A stretch of DNA of 64,000 nucleotides from Gammaproteobacteria bacterium (GTDB lineage Bacteria; Pseudomonadota; Gammaproteobacteria; Pseudomonadales; Ketobacteraceae), in NCBI GenBank assembly GCA_013178375.1, contig JABLXQ010000017.1, positions 1-64,000 on the forward strand, in the 5' to 3' direction. This document shows, one piece after another, positions 1 through 11,290 of the stretch. A program made the translations under genes and the position numbers. Below the pieces are notes generated by a model. The model saw only the letters and a list, made by a program, of their open reading frames with translations, ran no database searches and was not told where the DNA came from. Positions within the stretch are counted from its first letter, which is position 1; each line of letters begins with the position of its first letter.

Positions 1-2026
<2,026 letters not shown>

Positions 2027-2137
2027 GGGGAGGCAAATTTGTGACTCAAAAGAAGGGTTCGTGTATGATCACACCAGACCAAAAACAGGGTCAAGCGCTC
2101 ACCTCTGGCTCAAGGACTTCCCCCGAACCTTTTATTG

Positions 2138-4522
2138 ATGAAACGGACGCAAACTTTCTGGCCTGCGGCCTGCGCAGCGCTGCTGATCACCGGCTTTTCC
2201 CTGCTGCCTGCCAGCGCTTCCGCCGAGGACGAAAGCGTCACTGACGGGCGCCGTCTCGACTGGATTTCGCCCGAGGAAATCGCGGCCATGCCGCCGGAAC
2301 AGCGGCCCTATCACACCGGCATGTGCGACGGCGTCTACATGTCACCCGCGCTGGGCAGTGGCGATCCAGCTGACAGCAAGGTGTTCGCCACCGCCAATCA
2401 GTTCGATACCTCTGCCGACGGCCGTCTGGTGCTGGAAGGCGACGTGAAAATCCGGCAGGGCAACCGCGAACTGGAAAGCGACACCGTGCGCCTGGACCGC
2501 ACCTCCCGCGAATCGGAACTCAGCGGCAACGTAATGATCCGCCAGCCCGGCATGCTGATCCGCGGCGACCAGGCCAAGGTGAACATGGATCGCAAGGAAA
2601 TCGATGCACGCGGCACCGAATACGTCATTCATTCCATCCATGCCCACGGCACCGCCGGCCGCATTCACAACAAGGGCGAGAAAAAGCTGATCCTGGACGA
2701 AAGCAGCTACACCACCTGCGAACCCAACGACGATGCCTGGCGCATCAACGCAGGCCGGATCAAGCTGGACCAGGAAAGCGGCTGGGGCGAAGTGGAAGAT
2801 GCGACGGTCGAGATCGGCGGCGTGCCCATCGTGTGGCTGCCCTGGTGGATGTTTCCCATCGACGACCGCCGCCAGAGCGGTTTCCTGTTCCCCCTGGTCG
2901 GCAACAACAGCGAAAGCGGCGTTCGTGTCGGTATTCCGTACTACCTGAACCTGGCCCCCAACTACGACGCCACCCTCACCCCGACGCTGATCGGGGAACG
3001 AGGCACCATGCTGGAAGGCGAATTCCGCTACCTGACCCCCAACACGGAAGGATTCGTCGGCGGCGCCTACCTGCCCAGCGACAACAGCTACGAAAATCTG
3101 GATCGCCGGATGCTGAGCTGGAAGCAGAACAGTCACTACGGGCGAATGATCAGCCAGGTGGACTACACCCGGGTCAGCGACATCGACTATTTCGAGGATC
3201 TGGACACCAGCCTCGCCACCAGCGCCACCACCCACCTGGAACAGAGGGCCAATCTCAACTATTTTGGCGAGCGCTGGGGCACGGGTGCCATCGTGCAGCA
3301 GTACCAGACCATCGATGACACCATCGCCGACAGCGACCTGCCCTACCGCAAACTGCCACAGCTATACGCCAACGGCATCATCCCCACGTTCCACAGCCCG
3401 CTGGAATTCACCCTGGGCACGGAATACATCTATTTCGAGCACCCGGAAGCGGACGACCCCACCCTGCTGGTGGCAGACAACGCCGACCGGGCGCGGCTGG
3501 CCGGAGGCGTCCGCTACAATTTCAACCGCTCCTGGGGTTATATGGTGCCGTCGTACAGCGAGCGCTACCGCTACTACAATATCTCGGGCGGCCCCATGGA
3601 CCAGCAGGAGCCCGACCTGCATGTGCCGGTGTTCAACATTGATTCCGGGCTGTATTTCGACCGCCCCTTTGAAATGGGCGACCGCCATTTCAGCCAGACC
3701 CTGGAACCCCGGCTCTACTACCTGTACGTGCCCTACCAGGACCAGAACGACCTGCCCCTGTTCGACACCTCCAAGAACAGCTTCGGCTACGAGCAGCTCT
3801 TCCGCGACAACCGCTTCACCGGCGGTGATCGCATCGGCGACGCCAATCAGGTGTCCCTGGGCGTCACCACCCGCTTCATCGATCACGACACCGGGCTGGA
3901 AAAACTCAACCTCGCCCTGGGCCAGATCTTTTACATGCGCGACCGCGAGGTGCAGCTCCACCCCACTGACCCGGTGGAAACCACGTCGTTTTCCCCCTAT
4001 GTGGCGCGGGCATTCTGGACCATCAACGAGGCCTGGTCCTGGCGTACCGAAACCCAGATGGACACCGAGGTCAGCAACCTCGACACCCTGGTGACCGGCG
4101 TTGCCTACCGCGGCAAAACCGGCAACCTGCTCAACCTCAACTACAACTACTACGACGACGGCGCCATCACCGCCGACCCGGAAGTGGGCAAGATCAAGCA
4201 GACCGACATCTCCTTCATCTGGGCAGTATCTCGACGCTGGAGCCTGATGGGACGCTGGGGTTACGATATCGAGGAGGACCGTTCTTTCGATAACATCGCC
4301 GGTGTAGAATACGAAAGCTGCTGCTGGCGCGCCCGGCTGGTGAACCGGCGCTACCTGAAAGAGTCGAATACCGAACCCGACGTGCTGGAACCCATCCAGG
4401 GCATCTACATCCAGGTCGAACTTAAAGGTCTGGGAGGCGTAGGCGGCACCGTCGACAGCATCCTGGAAGAAGGCATCGGCGGCTACCGCGAACGGGAAGA
4501 CATACGCCCGCCCAAATTCTGA
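2138..4522 (+). CDS. lptD: LPS-assembly outer-membrane protein LptD
   Basis: A precursor of about 794 residues with a signal peptide ending around ALLITGFSLLPASASA. An OstA-like periplasmic jellyroll (about residues 75-230) is followed by a long beta-barrel rich in alternating aromatic residues. The Cys pattern of LptD is present: one Cys after the signal (GMCDG), one in YTTCEPND, and the C-terminal CC pair in YESCCWRARL. These form the inter-domain disulfides that LptD needs to mature. With LptE it inserts LPS in the outer leaflet. A TTG immediately precedes the ATG in frame; the ATG is preferred. It lies first in the operon, ahead of surA, which helps fold outer-membrane barrels. Confidence 0.95.
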   Translation: MKRTQTFWPAACAALLITGFSLLPASASAEDESVTDGRRLDWISPEEIAAMPPEQRPYHTGMCDGVYMSPALGSGDPADSKVFATANQFDTSADGRLVLEGDVKIRQGNRELESDTVRLDRTSRESELSGNVMIRQPGMLIRGDQAKVNMDRKEIDARGTEYVIHSIHAHGTAGRIHNKGEKKLILDESSYTTCEPNDDAWRINAGRIKLDQESGWGEVEDATVEIGGVPIVWLPWWMFPIDDRRQSGFLFPLVGNNSESGVRVGIPYYLNLAPNYDATLTPTLIGERGTMLEGEFRYLTPNTEGFVGGAYLPSDNSYENLDRRMLSWKQNSHYGRMISQVDYTRVSDIDYFEDLDTSLATSATTHLEQRANLNYFGERWGTGAIVQQYQTIDDTIADSDLPYRKLPQLYANGIIPTFHSPLEFTLGTEYIYFEHPEADDPTLLVADNADRARLAGGVRYNFNRSWGYMVPSYSERYRYYNISGGPMDQQEPDLHVPVFNIDSGLYFDRPFEMGDRHFSQTLEPRLYYLYVPYQDQNDLPLFDTSKNSFGYEQLFRDNRFTGGDRIGDANQVSLGVTTRFIDHDTGLEKLNLALGQIFYMRDREVQLHPTDPVETTSFSPYVARAFWTINEAWSWRTETQMDTEVSNLDTLVTGVAYRGKTGNLLNLNYNYYDDGAITADPEVGKIKQTDISFIWAVSRRWSLMGRWGYDIEEDRSFDNIAGVEYESCCWRARLVNRRYLKESNTEPDVLEPIQGIYIQVELKGLGGVGGTVDSILEEGIGGYREREDIRPPKF

Positions 4523-4544
4523 TTTCACAGCCACAGGTCACTTC

Positions 4545-5831
4545 ATGCAACCCAAATACGTACTGTCCGTTCTGCTCGTCCTTGCCGGGCTCGCCACCCT
4601 GATGGCCGCCCCCGCCCGGGCCAGCCAGACCCTGGACCGCATCGTCGCCGTGGTGGACGACGACATCATCATGGAATCCGAACTGGTCGAACGCGTGGCC
4701 ACCGTGCGGGTGCGCATGCGGGAACAGAACACCCCCATGCCCCCCGAGGAAGCGCTGAAACAACAGGTGCTGGAACGCATGATCGTGGAAAGCATCGAAC
4801 TGCAGATGGCGGAACGCTCCGGCATCCGGGTGGATGACAACCGCATCAACGACACCCTGGAAAACATCGCCCGCCAGAACAACATGACCACCGAGCAGTT
4901 CCGCCGCACCGTGGTGGATGAAGGTATCTCCTGGCGCGGCCTGCGGGACCAGATCAAGCGTGAACTGGTAGTGGGCCAACTGCGCCAGCGCAAGGTGGGC
5001 GGCCGCATCCAGATCACTGATCAGGACGTCGACAATTTCCTCAATTCCGAAGTGGGCAAGACCAACCTGGCGCCGGATTACCGCCTGGGCCACATTTTGA
5101 TCCCCACCAGCACCGATGGCGACCTGGCGGCAACCGAGGAAAAGGCATTGCAGGTTTACCGGGAACTGCAGTCCGGCACCGACTTCTCCCAGCTGGCGGC
5201 CCAATATTCCGCCGGCGAACAGGCGCTGCAGGGCGGCGACCTGGGCTGGCGCAAGGCGGCCCAGCTGCCCACCCTGTTCGCCGACACTGTGCTGGACATG
5301 AAGGCGGGCCAGATTTCCCAGCCCATCCGCAGCGCCAGCGGCTACCACATTATCAAGGTGATAGAGATTCGCGGCGGCACCGAGCAATTCGTGCAGCAGA
5401 CCAAGGCACGCCACATCCTGATCAAGCCCAACGAAATCCGCAGCGAAGACGAATCCCGCCATCTGATCGAGGAGATCCGCAAAAACATCCTCGCCGGCAA
5501 GGATGACTTCGCCACCCTGGCCAAGACCTATTCCGACGATCCCGGCAGCGCGCTGCAGGGTGGCGACCTGGGCTGGGTGAACCCGGGCATGATGGTGCCG
5601 GAGTTCGACGAGCGCATGAACAATGGCAAGCCGGGTGAATTGTCCGAACCATTCCGGTCCCAGTACGGCTGGCACATCCTGCAAGTGCAGGAACGCCGCA
5701 ACCAGGACATGAGCGAGGAATTCCGCCGTGGCCGCGCCCGCCAGATGCTGCAGCGGCGCAAGTTCGACGAAGAACTGGATGCCTGGCTGCGGGAAATCCG
5801 CCAGAACTCCTACGTGGAAGTGAAGCTCTGA
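4545..5831 (+). CDS. surA: periplasmic peptidyl-prolyl isomerase and outer-membrane protein chaperone SurA
   Basis: A 428-residue periplasmic chaperone. It has a signal peptide (hydrophobic [20 protein letters not shown]), an N-terminal SurA domain (about residues 27-150), two parvulin domains (about 170-275 and 285-385) and a C-terminal helix. Both parvulin units show the repeated pattern GHILI/RHILI...GGDLGW...[16 protein letters not shown]. SurA escorts unfolded barrel proteins, including LptD encoded 22 bp upstream, to the BAM complex. Its last codon and stop overlap the proposed CTG start of pdxA. Confidence 0.95.
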   Translation: MQPKYVLSVLLVLAGLATLMAAPARASQTLDRIVAVVDDDIIMESELVERVATVRVRMREQNTPMPPEEALKQQVLERMIVESIELQMAERSGIRVDDNRINDTLENIARQNNMTTEQFRRTVVDEGISWRGLRDQIKRELVVGQLRQRKVGGRIQITDQDVDNFLNSEVGKTNLAPDYRLGHILIPTSTDGDLAATEEKALQVYRELQSGTDFSQLAAQYSAGEQALQGGDLGWRKAAQLPTLFADTVLDMKAGQISQPIRSASGYHIIKVIEIRGGTEQFVQQTKARHILIKPNEIRSEDESRHLIEEIRKNILAGKDDFATLAKTYSDDPGSALQGGDLGWVNPGMMVPEFDERMNNGKPGELSEPFRSQYGWHILQVQERRNQDMSEEFRRGRARQMLQRRKFDEELDAWLREIRQNSYVEVKL

Positions 5832-6838
5832 ACGCGCCGGCACCGCTGGCCATCACCGCCGGGGAACCGGCCGGCATCGGCCCCGACCTGATCCTGCAAC
5901 TGGCCCGGTCGGGGGATTGTGCTGATTGGGTGGTGATTGCCGACCCGGATCTGCTGGAACAGCGGGCACAGCAACTGGGATTGCCGTTTGAATGGCAGGA
6001 ATGGTCGCCGTCGCGAGAATCGGCAGCAGATCAAACCCTGCAGATTCTCCCCGTGCACCTTCGCGCGCCCACGCAGGCAGGCCAGCTCAACCCCGCCAAC
6101 GCCGCTTACGTACTGGAAACGCTGGAAAAAGCCGTGGACGGCTGCCACGCCGGCACTTTCTCCGCGCTGGTCACCGGACCGGTACAGAAGTCCGTGATCA
6201 ACGACGCCGGCATCCCTTTCACCGGCCATACCGAATTCCTGCAGCAGCGCTGCGGTGTAGATCAGGTGGTAATGATGCTGGCCTGCCCCGGCCTGCGGGT
6301 CGCCCTGGCCACCACCCACCTGCCCCTGCGCGCTGTGGCCGACGCCATTACTCCCGATCTGCTGGAAAACGTGATCCGCATTACCGTGCACGACCTGCAG
6401 CAGCACTTCGGCATCCAGAAACCCCGCCTGCTGGTGTGCGGCCTCAACCCCCATGCCGGCGAAAGTGGCCATCTGGGCGACGAGGAAATCCGCATCATCC
6501 AGCCGGTACTGCAAAAACTGCTCAGCGAAGGTTTCCAGCTGGAAGGCCCCCTGCCCGCCGACACCCTGTTCACGCCCCACCACCTGGAGCGGGCCGACGC
6601 GGTGCTGGCCATGTACCACGACCAGGGCCTGCCGGTGCTCAAGCACCTGGGCTTCGGCAACGCCGTCAACATCACCCTGGGCCTGCCCATCATCCGCACC
6701 TCGGTGGACCACGGCACCGCCCTGGATCTGGCTGGCACCGGCCGCGCCGACACCGGCAGCCTGCGCACCGCCATCGACATCGCCCGCCAGATGGTGGCGG
6801 CCAAACAGGCTTCGCAACAGGTCCGCACCCATGGCTAA
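5828..6838 (+). CDS. pdxA: 4-hydroxythreonine-4-phosphate dehydrogenase PdxA, probable CTG start
   Basis: PdxA performs the NAD-dependent oxidation of 4-phosphohydroxythreonine in pyridoxal phosphate synthesis. Family motifs are clear: the N-terminal [37 protein letters not shown], and [11 protein letters not shown] near the C terminus. The conserved N-terminal motif lies upstream of the first in-frame ATG (5930), so that ATG cannot be the start. The only plausible start is CTG at 5828 in a CTGA overlap with the surA stop, 8 bases after GGAAG, giving [16 protein letters not shown] and about 336 residues, the normal length. An ATG-to-CTG change here would leave the surA Leu codon synonymous. 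Confidence 0.9.
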   Translation: MNAPAPLAITAGEPAGIGPDLILQLARSGDCADWVVIADPDLLEQRAQQLGLPFEWQEWSPSRESAADQTLQILPVHLRAPTQAGQLNPANAAYVLETLEKAVDGCHAGTFSALVTGPVQKSVINDAGIPFTGHTEFLQQRCGVDQVVMMLACPGLRVALATTHLPLRAVADAITPDLLENVIRITVHDLQQHFGIQKPRLLVCGLNPHAGESGHLGDEEIRIIQPVLQKLLSEGFQLEGPLPADTLFTPHHLERADAVLAMYHDQGLPVLKHLGFGNAVNITLGLPIIRTSVDHGTALDLAGTGRADTGSLRTAIDIARQMVAAKQASQQVRTHG

Positions 6839-7664
6839 AGGCAAAAGGAACTCCTTCGGCGGCGGCCACCAGCCCCGCAAGCGCTTCGGCCAGAACTTCC
6901 TGCACGATCCCCACGTGATCGACAACATCGTGCGCGCCATCAATCCGCAAAACACCGACACCCTGGTGGAAATCGGCCCCGGCCTGGGCGCCATCACAGA
7001 ACAGCTGGTGGACCAGGTGCGGAAAATGGCCGTGGTGGAACTGGACCGCGACCTGATCCCCCACCTGCGGATCAGCTTCGCCACCCGCAAGAACTTTCAT
7101 ATTTATGAAGGCGATGCCCTCAAATTCGACTTCACCCGCATCCTCGCCGACCTGGGTGGCGACAAGCTGCGGGTGGTGGGCAACCTGCCCTACAACATCT
7201 CCACTCCGCTGATGTTCCACCTGCTGGGCTACAACAACCTGATCAGCGACATGCACTTCATGCTGCAGAAGGAAGTAGTGGACCGGCTGGCAGCGGGCGT
7301 GGGTGACAGCGCCTACGGCCGGCTGGGGATCATGGTGCAGTATTACTGCCAGGTGGAACCTCTGTTCCTGGTACCGCCCACTGCATTCGACCCGCCGCCC
7401 AAGGTGGAATCCGCCATCGTCCGGCTGGTGCCCCATGTCATTCCGCCAGTGACCACACAATCACCACGGGAACTGGGTAAACTGGTCACCACCGCCTTCA
7501 ACCAGCGACGCAAAACCGTGCGGAATGCCTTAAAATCAGTTGCAGACGACCGCTTACTGGAACAGGCCGGCATCAATCCGGAACTCCGGCCTGAAGACCT
7601 CTCACTGGCCCAGTACGCACGCCTCACCGATCTGGTGCTGGCCGCCGGCCCAGGAGCCGAATAA
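6831..7664 (+). CDS. rsmA: 16S rRNA (adenine1518-N6/adenine1519-N6)-dimethyltransferase
   Basis: A 277-residue KsgA/RsmA that dimethylates the two adjacent adenines in the helix 45 loop of 16S rRNA during late small-subunit assembly. The SAM-binding motif [10 protein letters not shown] lies near residue 50, and the catalytic motif IV is NLPYNIST. A basic start ([26 protein letters not shown]) matches the family. The ATG lies within the last codons of pdxA (8-base overlap), which fits operon translation and decides against longer upstream in-frame extensions. Downstream apaG starts 2 bases after its stop. Confidence 0.95.
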   Translation: MAKGKRNSFGGGHQPRKRFGQNFLHDPHVIDNIVRAINPQNTDTLVEIGPGLGAITEQLVDQVRKMAVVELDRDLIPHLRISFATRKNFHIYEGDALKFDFTRILADLGGDKLRVVGNLPYNISTPLMFHLLGYNNLISDMHFMLQKEVVDRLAAGVGDSAYGRLGIMVQYYCQVEPLFLVPPTAFDPPPKVESAIVRLVPHVIPPVTTQSPRELGKLVTTAFNQRRKTVRNALKSVADDRLLEQAGINPELRPEDLSLAQYARLTDLVLAAGPGAE

Positions 7665-7666
7665 CC

Positions 7667-8053
7667 ATGCAAACCCATCTGAATTCCGGCGACATCGCCG
7701 TGGAAGTGATCAGCGAATACATCGCGGACCAGTCCAGCGCCAGCGAGCACCGCTTTGTCTTTGCCTACCATGTCCGCATCGAAAACCGGGGCAACCTGCC
7801 GGCGCAACTGCTGTCCCGCCACTGGATCATCACCGACGGCAACCAGCGGGTGCAGGAAGTGCGCGGCGAAGGCGTAATTGGCGAACAACCCACGATTCTG
7901 CCGGGGGAAACCTACCAATACAGCAGCGGTGCCGTGCTGCAGACACCGGTGGGCAGCATGAAGGGTTCTTACCAGATGGTGGACGCCACCGGCATCCGCT
8001 TCGACGCGCCGATTCCCATCTTCACCCTCGCCTCGCCCACGGCCCTGCACTGA
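7667..8053 (+). CDS. apaG: ApaG (DUF525) protein
   Basis: A 128-residue single-domain protein with the ApaG fibronectin-III-like fold. Conserved segments include FVFAYHVRIENRG, LLSRHWIITDGN and GEGVIGEQPTILPGETYQYSSG. The biochemical role of bacterial ApaG is not settled; it is nearly always next to apaH and rsmA, as here. Its TGA stop overlaps the apaH ATG by one base (TGATG). Confidence 0.95.
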   Translation: MQTHLNSGDIAVEVISEYIADQSSASEHRFVFAYHVRIENRGNLPAQLLSRHWIITDGNQRVQEVRGEGVIGEQPTILPGETYQYSSGAVLQTPVGSMKGSYQMVDATGIRFDAPIPIFTLASPTALH

Positions 8054-8871
8054 TGGCCACCTGGGCGATCGGCGATCTGCAGGGCTGTTACGAAGATTTC
8101 CGCTGCCTGCTGGAGAAAATCCGCTTCAATGCCGACCGCGACCAGCTCTGGCTCACCGGCGACCTGGTGAACCGGGGCCCCGCCTCGCTGGACACCCTGC
8201 GTTTCTGCCACGAACGCCGCGATAACCTGATCACCGTGCTGGGCAACCACGACCTGCACATGCTGGCGGTGCTGTCCGGCAGCATCGAATTCAAGCGCAA
8301 GGACACCTTCCGCGACGTGGTGAAGGCCCCGGACCGCGATGCCCTGGCGGAGTGGCTGCTGACCTGCCCGCTGCTGCACGAGAACACCGATTGCGTGATG
8401 GCCCACGCCGGCATCTACCCGCTGTGGACCCTGGAGCAGGCCCGCACCTGTGCCCGCGAGGTGGAATCCGTGCTGCGCGACGACGACCGCCGCGACCTGT
8501 TTTTTGCCCACATGTATGGCAATGAACCCAGCCGCTGGGACGAAAAACTGCAGGGACCCGAGCGCTGGCGCACCATCACCAACTTCTTCACCCGCATGCG
8601 ACTGTTGGACGACAGCGGTCACATCGACCTGCAACACAAGGAATCCCTCACCACGGTACCGCCCCACCTGCATCCCTGGTACATCTGGCCAGGCCGGGTC
8701 GACATCACGAAAAAAATCCTGTTCGGACACTGGGCCGCACTGGAAGGCCGCACCGACCAGGACCACATCATCGCACTGGACACCGGCTGCGTCTGGGGCA
8801 ACCGGCTCAGCGCTTATTGTCTGGAAACCGGCATTTGGCAGGCGTGCGACTGCCACCACCACCGGCGCTAA
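8053..8871 (+). CDS. apaH: symmetrical bis(5'-nucleosyl)-tetraphosphatase
   Basis: A 272-residue metallophosphoesterase that splits Ap4A symmetrically to two ADP and removes Np4N caps from RNA. The metal-binding motifs are in order: AIGDLQGCYEDF (D-x-x-G), LTGDLVNRGP (GD-x-x-x-R), GNHD, and GHWAALEG and LDTGCVWGNRL near the C terminus. The length agrees with E. coli ApaH. The start is set by the one-base overlap with apaG. It is the last gene of the lptD operon before a long AT-rich gap. Confidence 0.95.
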   Translation: MATWAIGDLQGCYEDFRCLLEKIRFNADRDQLWLTGDLVNRGPASLDTLRFCHERRDNLITVLGNHDLHMLAVLSGSIEFKRKDTFRDVVKAPDRDALAEWLLTCPLLHENTDCVMAHAGIYPLWTLEQARTCAREVESVLRDDDRRDLFFAHMYGNEPSRWDEKLQGPERWRTITNFFTRMRLLDDSGHIDLQHKESLTTVPPHLHPWYIWPGRVDITKKILFGHWAALEGRTDQDHIIALDTGCVWGNRLSAYCLETGIWQACDCHHHRR

Positions 8872-9217
8872 TCGCCATTCAATCGCAACACCCACCCGCC
8901 TGATAACCAGAGACCATAACGGCAGGAAAAAACAGCCGTTTAAAAATTCTTTGCAGCTTTCGCTTCCCATTTCGCTCCAAAAATTCTAAAAATAGAAAAA
9001 AGGGCAATAAATCCTTTCTATTCAACTGTTTTTTGGTTTTTGTTTTTGGCGTTTGATACTAAGCTTGAAACAGGGCCTGATTTTGCGGACAACACTTGGT
9101 CACCAAACCGTTACTATTTTCGGTTGTCCATTTTGATGCGCTTTCGTATTGTGAAAACAGCGAGAGCCCCGATTGCAAGACCACTGACGCGCACACGCCG
9201 GAACACGAGGTAGATTC
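8872..9217. other. AT-rich intergenic region between apaH and prkA
   Basis: These 346 bp hold no credible gene. The middle part (about 8930-9120) is much richer in A and T than its surroundings, with runs of A and T. A weak hairpin, AACGGC at 8918-8923 with GCCGTT at 8935-8940, follows apaH and may help end that transcript. The rest should hold the prkA promoter. A possible sigma-54 -24/-12 element (GG-N10-GC, with TTGC) lies at 9072-9086, but its -24 half is poor. Confidence 0.5.
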
Positions 9218-11140
9218 ATGAGCATCTTCAGTCACTACCAGAGTCGATACGAAACCACCCAGGAAGAAGAGTATTCACTGCAGGAATATCTCGACATCTG
9301 CAAACGCGATCCGTCGGCGTACTCCAGCGCATCCGAACGCATGCTGAAAGCCATCGGCGAGCCAGAGCTGGTCGACACGTCGATGGATCCGCGCATGAGC
9401 CGGATTTTTTCCAACAAGATCATGCGCCGCTACCCTGCGTTCGACGAATTCTACGGCATGGAGGAATGCATCGAGCAGATCGTGTCGTACTTCCGCCACG
9501 CCGCGCAGGGGCTGGAAGAAAAGAAACAGATCCTGTATCTGCTGGGCCCGGTGGGCGGCGGCAAATCCAGTCTGGCGGAGAAGCTCAAGCACCTGATCGA
9601 AAAAATTCCGTTTTACGCCATCAAGGATTCGCCGGTCAACGAGTCGCCCCTGGCGCTCTTTTCCCCGGATGAAGACGGCGTGATTCTGGAAGAAGAGTAC
9701 GGTATTCCCAAACGCTACCTGAAAGGCATCATGTCGCCCTGGGCAGTAAAACGCCTGCACGAATTCAACGGCGACATTTCCAAATTCAAGGTCGTGAAAC
9801 TGTACCCGTCGATTCTGGACCAGATCGCCGTTGCCAAGACCGAACCGGGCGATGAAAACAACCAGGACATTTCCAGCCTCGTCGGCAAGGTCGACATTCG
9901 CAAGCTGGAAGAATTCGCGCAGAGCGACCCGGACTGTTATGCATTTTCCGGCGGCCTGTGCAAAGCGAACCAGGGCCTGCTGGAATTCGTGGAAATGTTC
10001 AAGGCGCCGATCAAGGTGCTGCACCCGTTGCTGACCGCCACCCAGGAAGGCAACTACAACAGCACAGAAGGCATGGGCGCGATTCCGTTTGACGGCATTG
10101 TGCTGGCGCACTCCAACGAATCCGAATGGCAGGCGTTCCGCAACAACAAGAACAACGAAGCATTCATCGACCGTATCTACATCGTGAAAGTGCCGTACTG
10201 CCTGCGCGTCACTGAAGAAATCAAGATCTACGAAAAACTGCTGCGCAACAGCTCGCTGGCCAACGCCCATTGCGCGCCAGACACCCTGCGCATGCTGGCC
10301 CAGTTCACCACATTGTCGCGCCTGAAAGAGCCGGAAAATTCCTCGCTCTATTCCAAGATGCGCATTTACGACGGCGAAAACCTGAAGGACACCGATCCGA
10401 AAGCCAAATCGTATCAGGAATACCGTGACAACGCCGGCGTCGACGAGGGCATGGAAGGTCTGTCCACCCGCTTCGCGTTCAAGATCCTGTCGAAGGTGTT
10501 CAACTACGACCACACCGAAATCGCGGCCAACCCGGTGCATCTGCTGCACGTACTGGAAAACGCCATCGAGCAGGAACAGTTCCCCGCCGAAACCCGCGAG
10601 CGCTACCTGCGTTCCATCAAGGAATTCCTGGCACCACGCTATGTGGAATTCATCGGCAAGGAAATTCAGACCGCCTACCTGGAATCCTATTCCGAATACG
10701 GCCAGAACATTTTCGACCGCTATGTGATTTACGCCGACTTCTGGATTCAGGACCAGGAATTCCGCGACCCGGACACCGGCGAGATTTTCGACCGCAAGTC
10801 GCTGAACGACGAGCTGGAAAAAATCGAGAAGCCGGCCGGCATCAGCAACCCGAAGGATTTCCGCAACGAGGTGGTGAACTTCGTACTGCGCGCCCGTGCC
10901 AGCAACGCCGGCAAGAATCCGTCCTGGCTCAGCTATGAAAAACTGCGCACCGTGATCGAGAAGAAAATGTTCTCGAACACCGAGGATCTGCTGCCGGTTA
11001 TTTCCTTCAACCCGAAAGCCTCCAAGGGCGACATCAAGAAGCACGAGGATTTCGTCAAGCGCATGGTGGAACGTGGTTACACCGAGAAACAGGTGCGGTT
11101 GCTGTCGGAATGGTATTTGCGGGTGCGCAAGTCGCAGTAA
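9218..11140 (+). CDS. prkA: PrkA/YeaG family serine protein kinase (AAA+-related)
   Basis: A 640-residue member of the PrkA family. The N-terminal AAA-like PrkA domain carries a Walker A motif, LGPVGGGKSSLAEKLK, near residue 110. The C-terminal kinase-like region runs from about residue 400 to the end. The family is autophosphorylating and linked to stress, starvation and stationary-phase survival in enterobacteria, where yeaG is followed by yeaH as here. The start at 9218 follows CACGAGGTAGATTC, a weak Shine-Dalgarno. The gene is separated from yeaH by a strong cruciform element, which could uncouple their mRNA levels. Confidence 0.93.
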   Translation: MSIFSHYQSRYETTQEEEYSLQEYLDICKRDPSAYSSASERMLKAIGEPELVDTSMDPRMSRIFSNKIMRRYPAFDEFYGMEECIEQIVSYFRHAAQGLEEKKQILYLLGPVGGGKSSLAEKLKHLIEKIPFYAIKDSPVNESPLALFSPDEDGVILEEEYGIPKRYLKGIMSPWAVKRLHEFNGDISKFKVVKLYPSILDQIAVAKTEPGDENNQDISSLVGKVDIRKLEEFAQSDPDCYAFSGGLCKANQGLLEFVEMFKAPIKVLHPLLTATQEGNYNSTEGMGAIPFDGIVLAHSNESEWQAFRNNKNNEAFIDRIYIVKVPYCLRVTEEIKIYEKLLRNSSLANAHCAPDTLRMLAQFTTLSRLKEPENSSLYSKMRIYDGENLKDTDPKAKSYQEYRDNAGVDEGMEGLSTRFAFKILSKVFNYDHTEIAANPVHLLHVLENAIEQEQFPAETRERYLRSIKEFLAPRYVEFIGKEIQTAYLESYSEYGQNIFDRYVIYADFWIQDQEFRDPDTGEIFDRKSLNDELEKIEKPAGISNPKDFRNEVVNFVLRARASNAGKNPSWLSYEKLRTVIEKKMFSNTEDLLPVISFNPKASKGDIKKHEDFVKRMVERGYTEKQVRLLSEWYLRVRKSQ

Positions 11141-11155
11141 ATGAATACACAAACT

Positions 11156-11259
11156 GGTGCAAGAGGAACTGAAAGCTGGACGCTCTGCGGCATGGATGCC
11201 GCGGAGCAGCCCCCAGGGATGGGTTTACGGCGTGTCCAGCTTTCAGTTCCTCTTGCACC
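11156..11259. repeat. nested cruciform element A (26-bp perfect inverted repeat with inner hairpin)
   Basis: Bases 11156-11181 are perfectly repeated inverted at 11234-11259 (26 bp, beginning GGTGCAAGAGG and ending CCTCTTGCACC). Inside the 52-base loop is a second hairpin, GCTCTGCGGCAT-GG-ATGCCGCGGAGC, with one T-G wobble, followed by CAGGGATGGGTTTACGGCGTGTCC. The element fills most of the 150 bp between prkA and yeaH. It shares the loop core and arm length, but not the arm sequence, with element B at 51827-51934. It is likely a dispersed intergenic repeat. A terminator or mRNA-stability role is inferred; there is no clear U-tract. Confidence 0.9.
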
Positions 11260-11290
11260 TGTTTCTGTAGCTTCTTATTAAGGTGGTGCT

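Noticed and set aside
4422-5843. Long minus-strand open frame opposite surA
   Set aside because: Antisense to an intact SurA with two parvulin domains; composition is that of a shadow frame.
11156-11259. Integron attC site as an explanation of the cruciform element
   Set aside because: The arms are perfectly paired over 26 bp and lack the usual attC R'/R'' core signals (GTTRRRY and RYYYAAC) and unpaired extrahelical bases. No integrase gene or cassettes are nearby.
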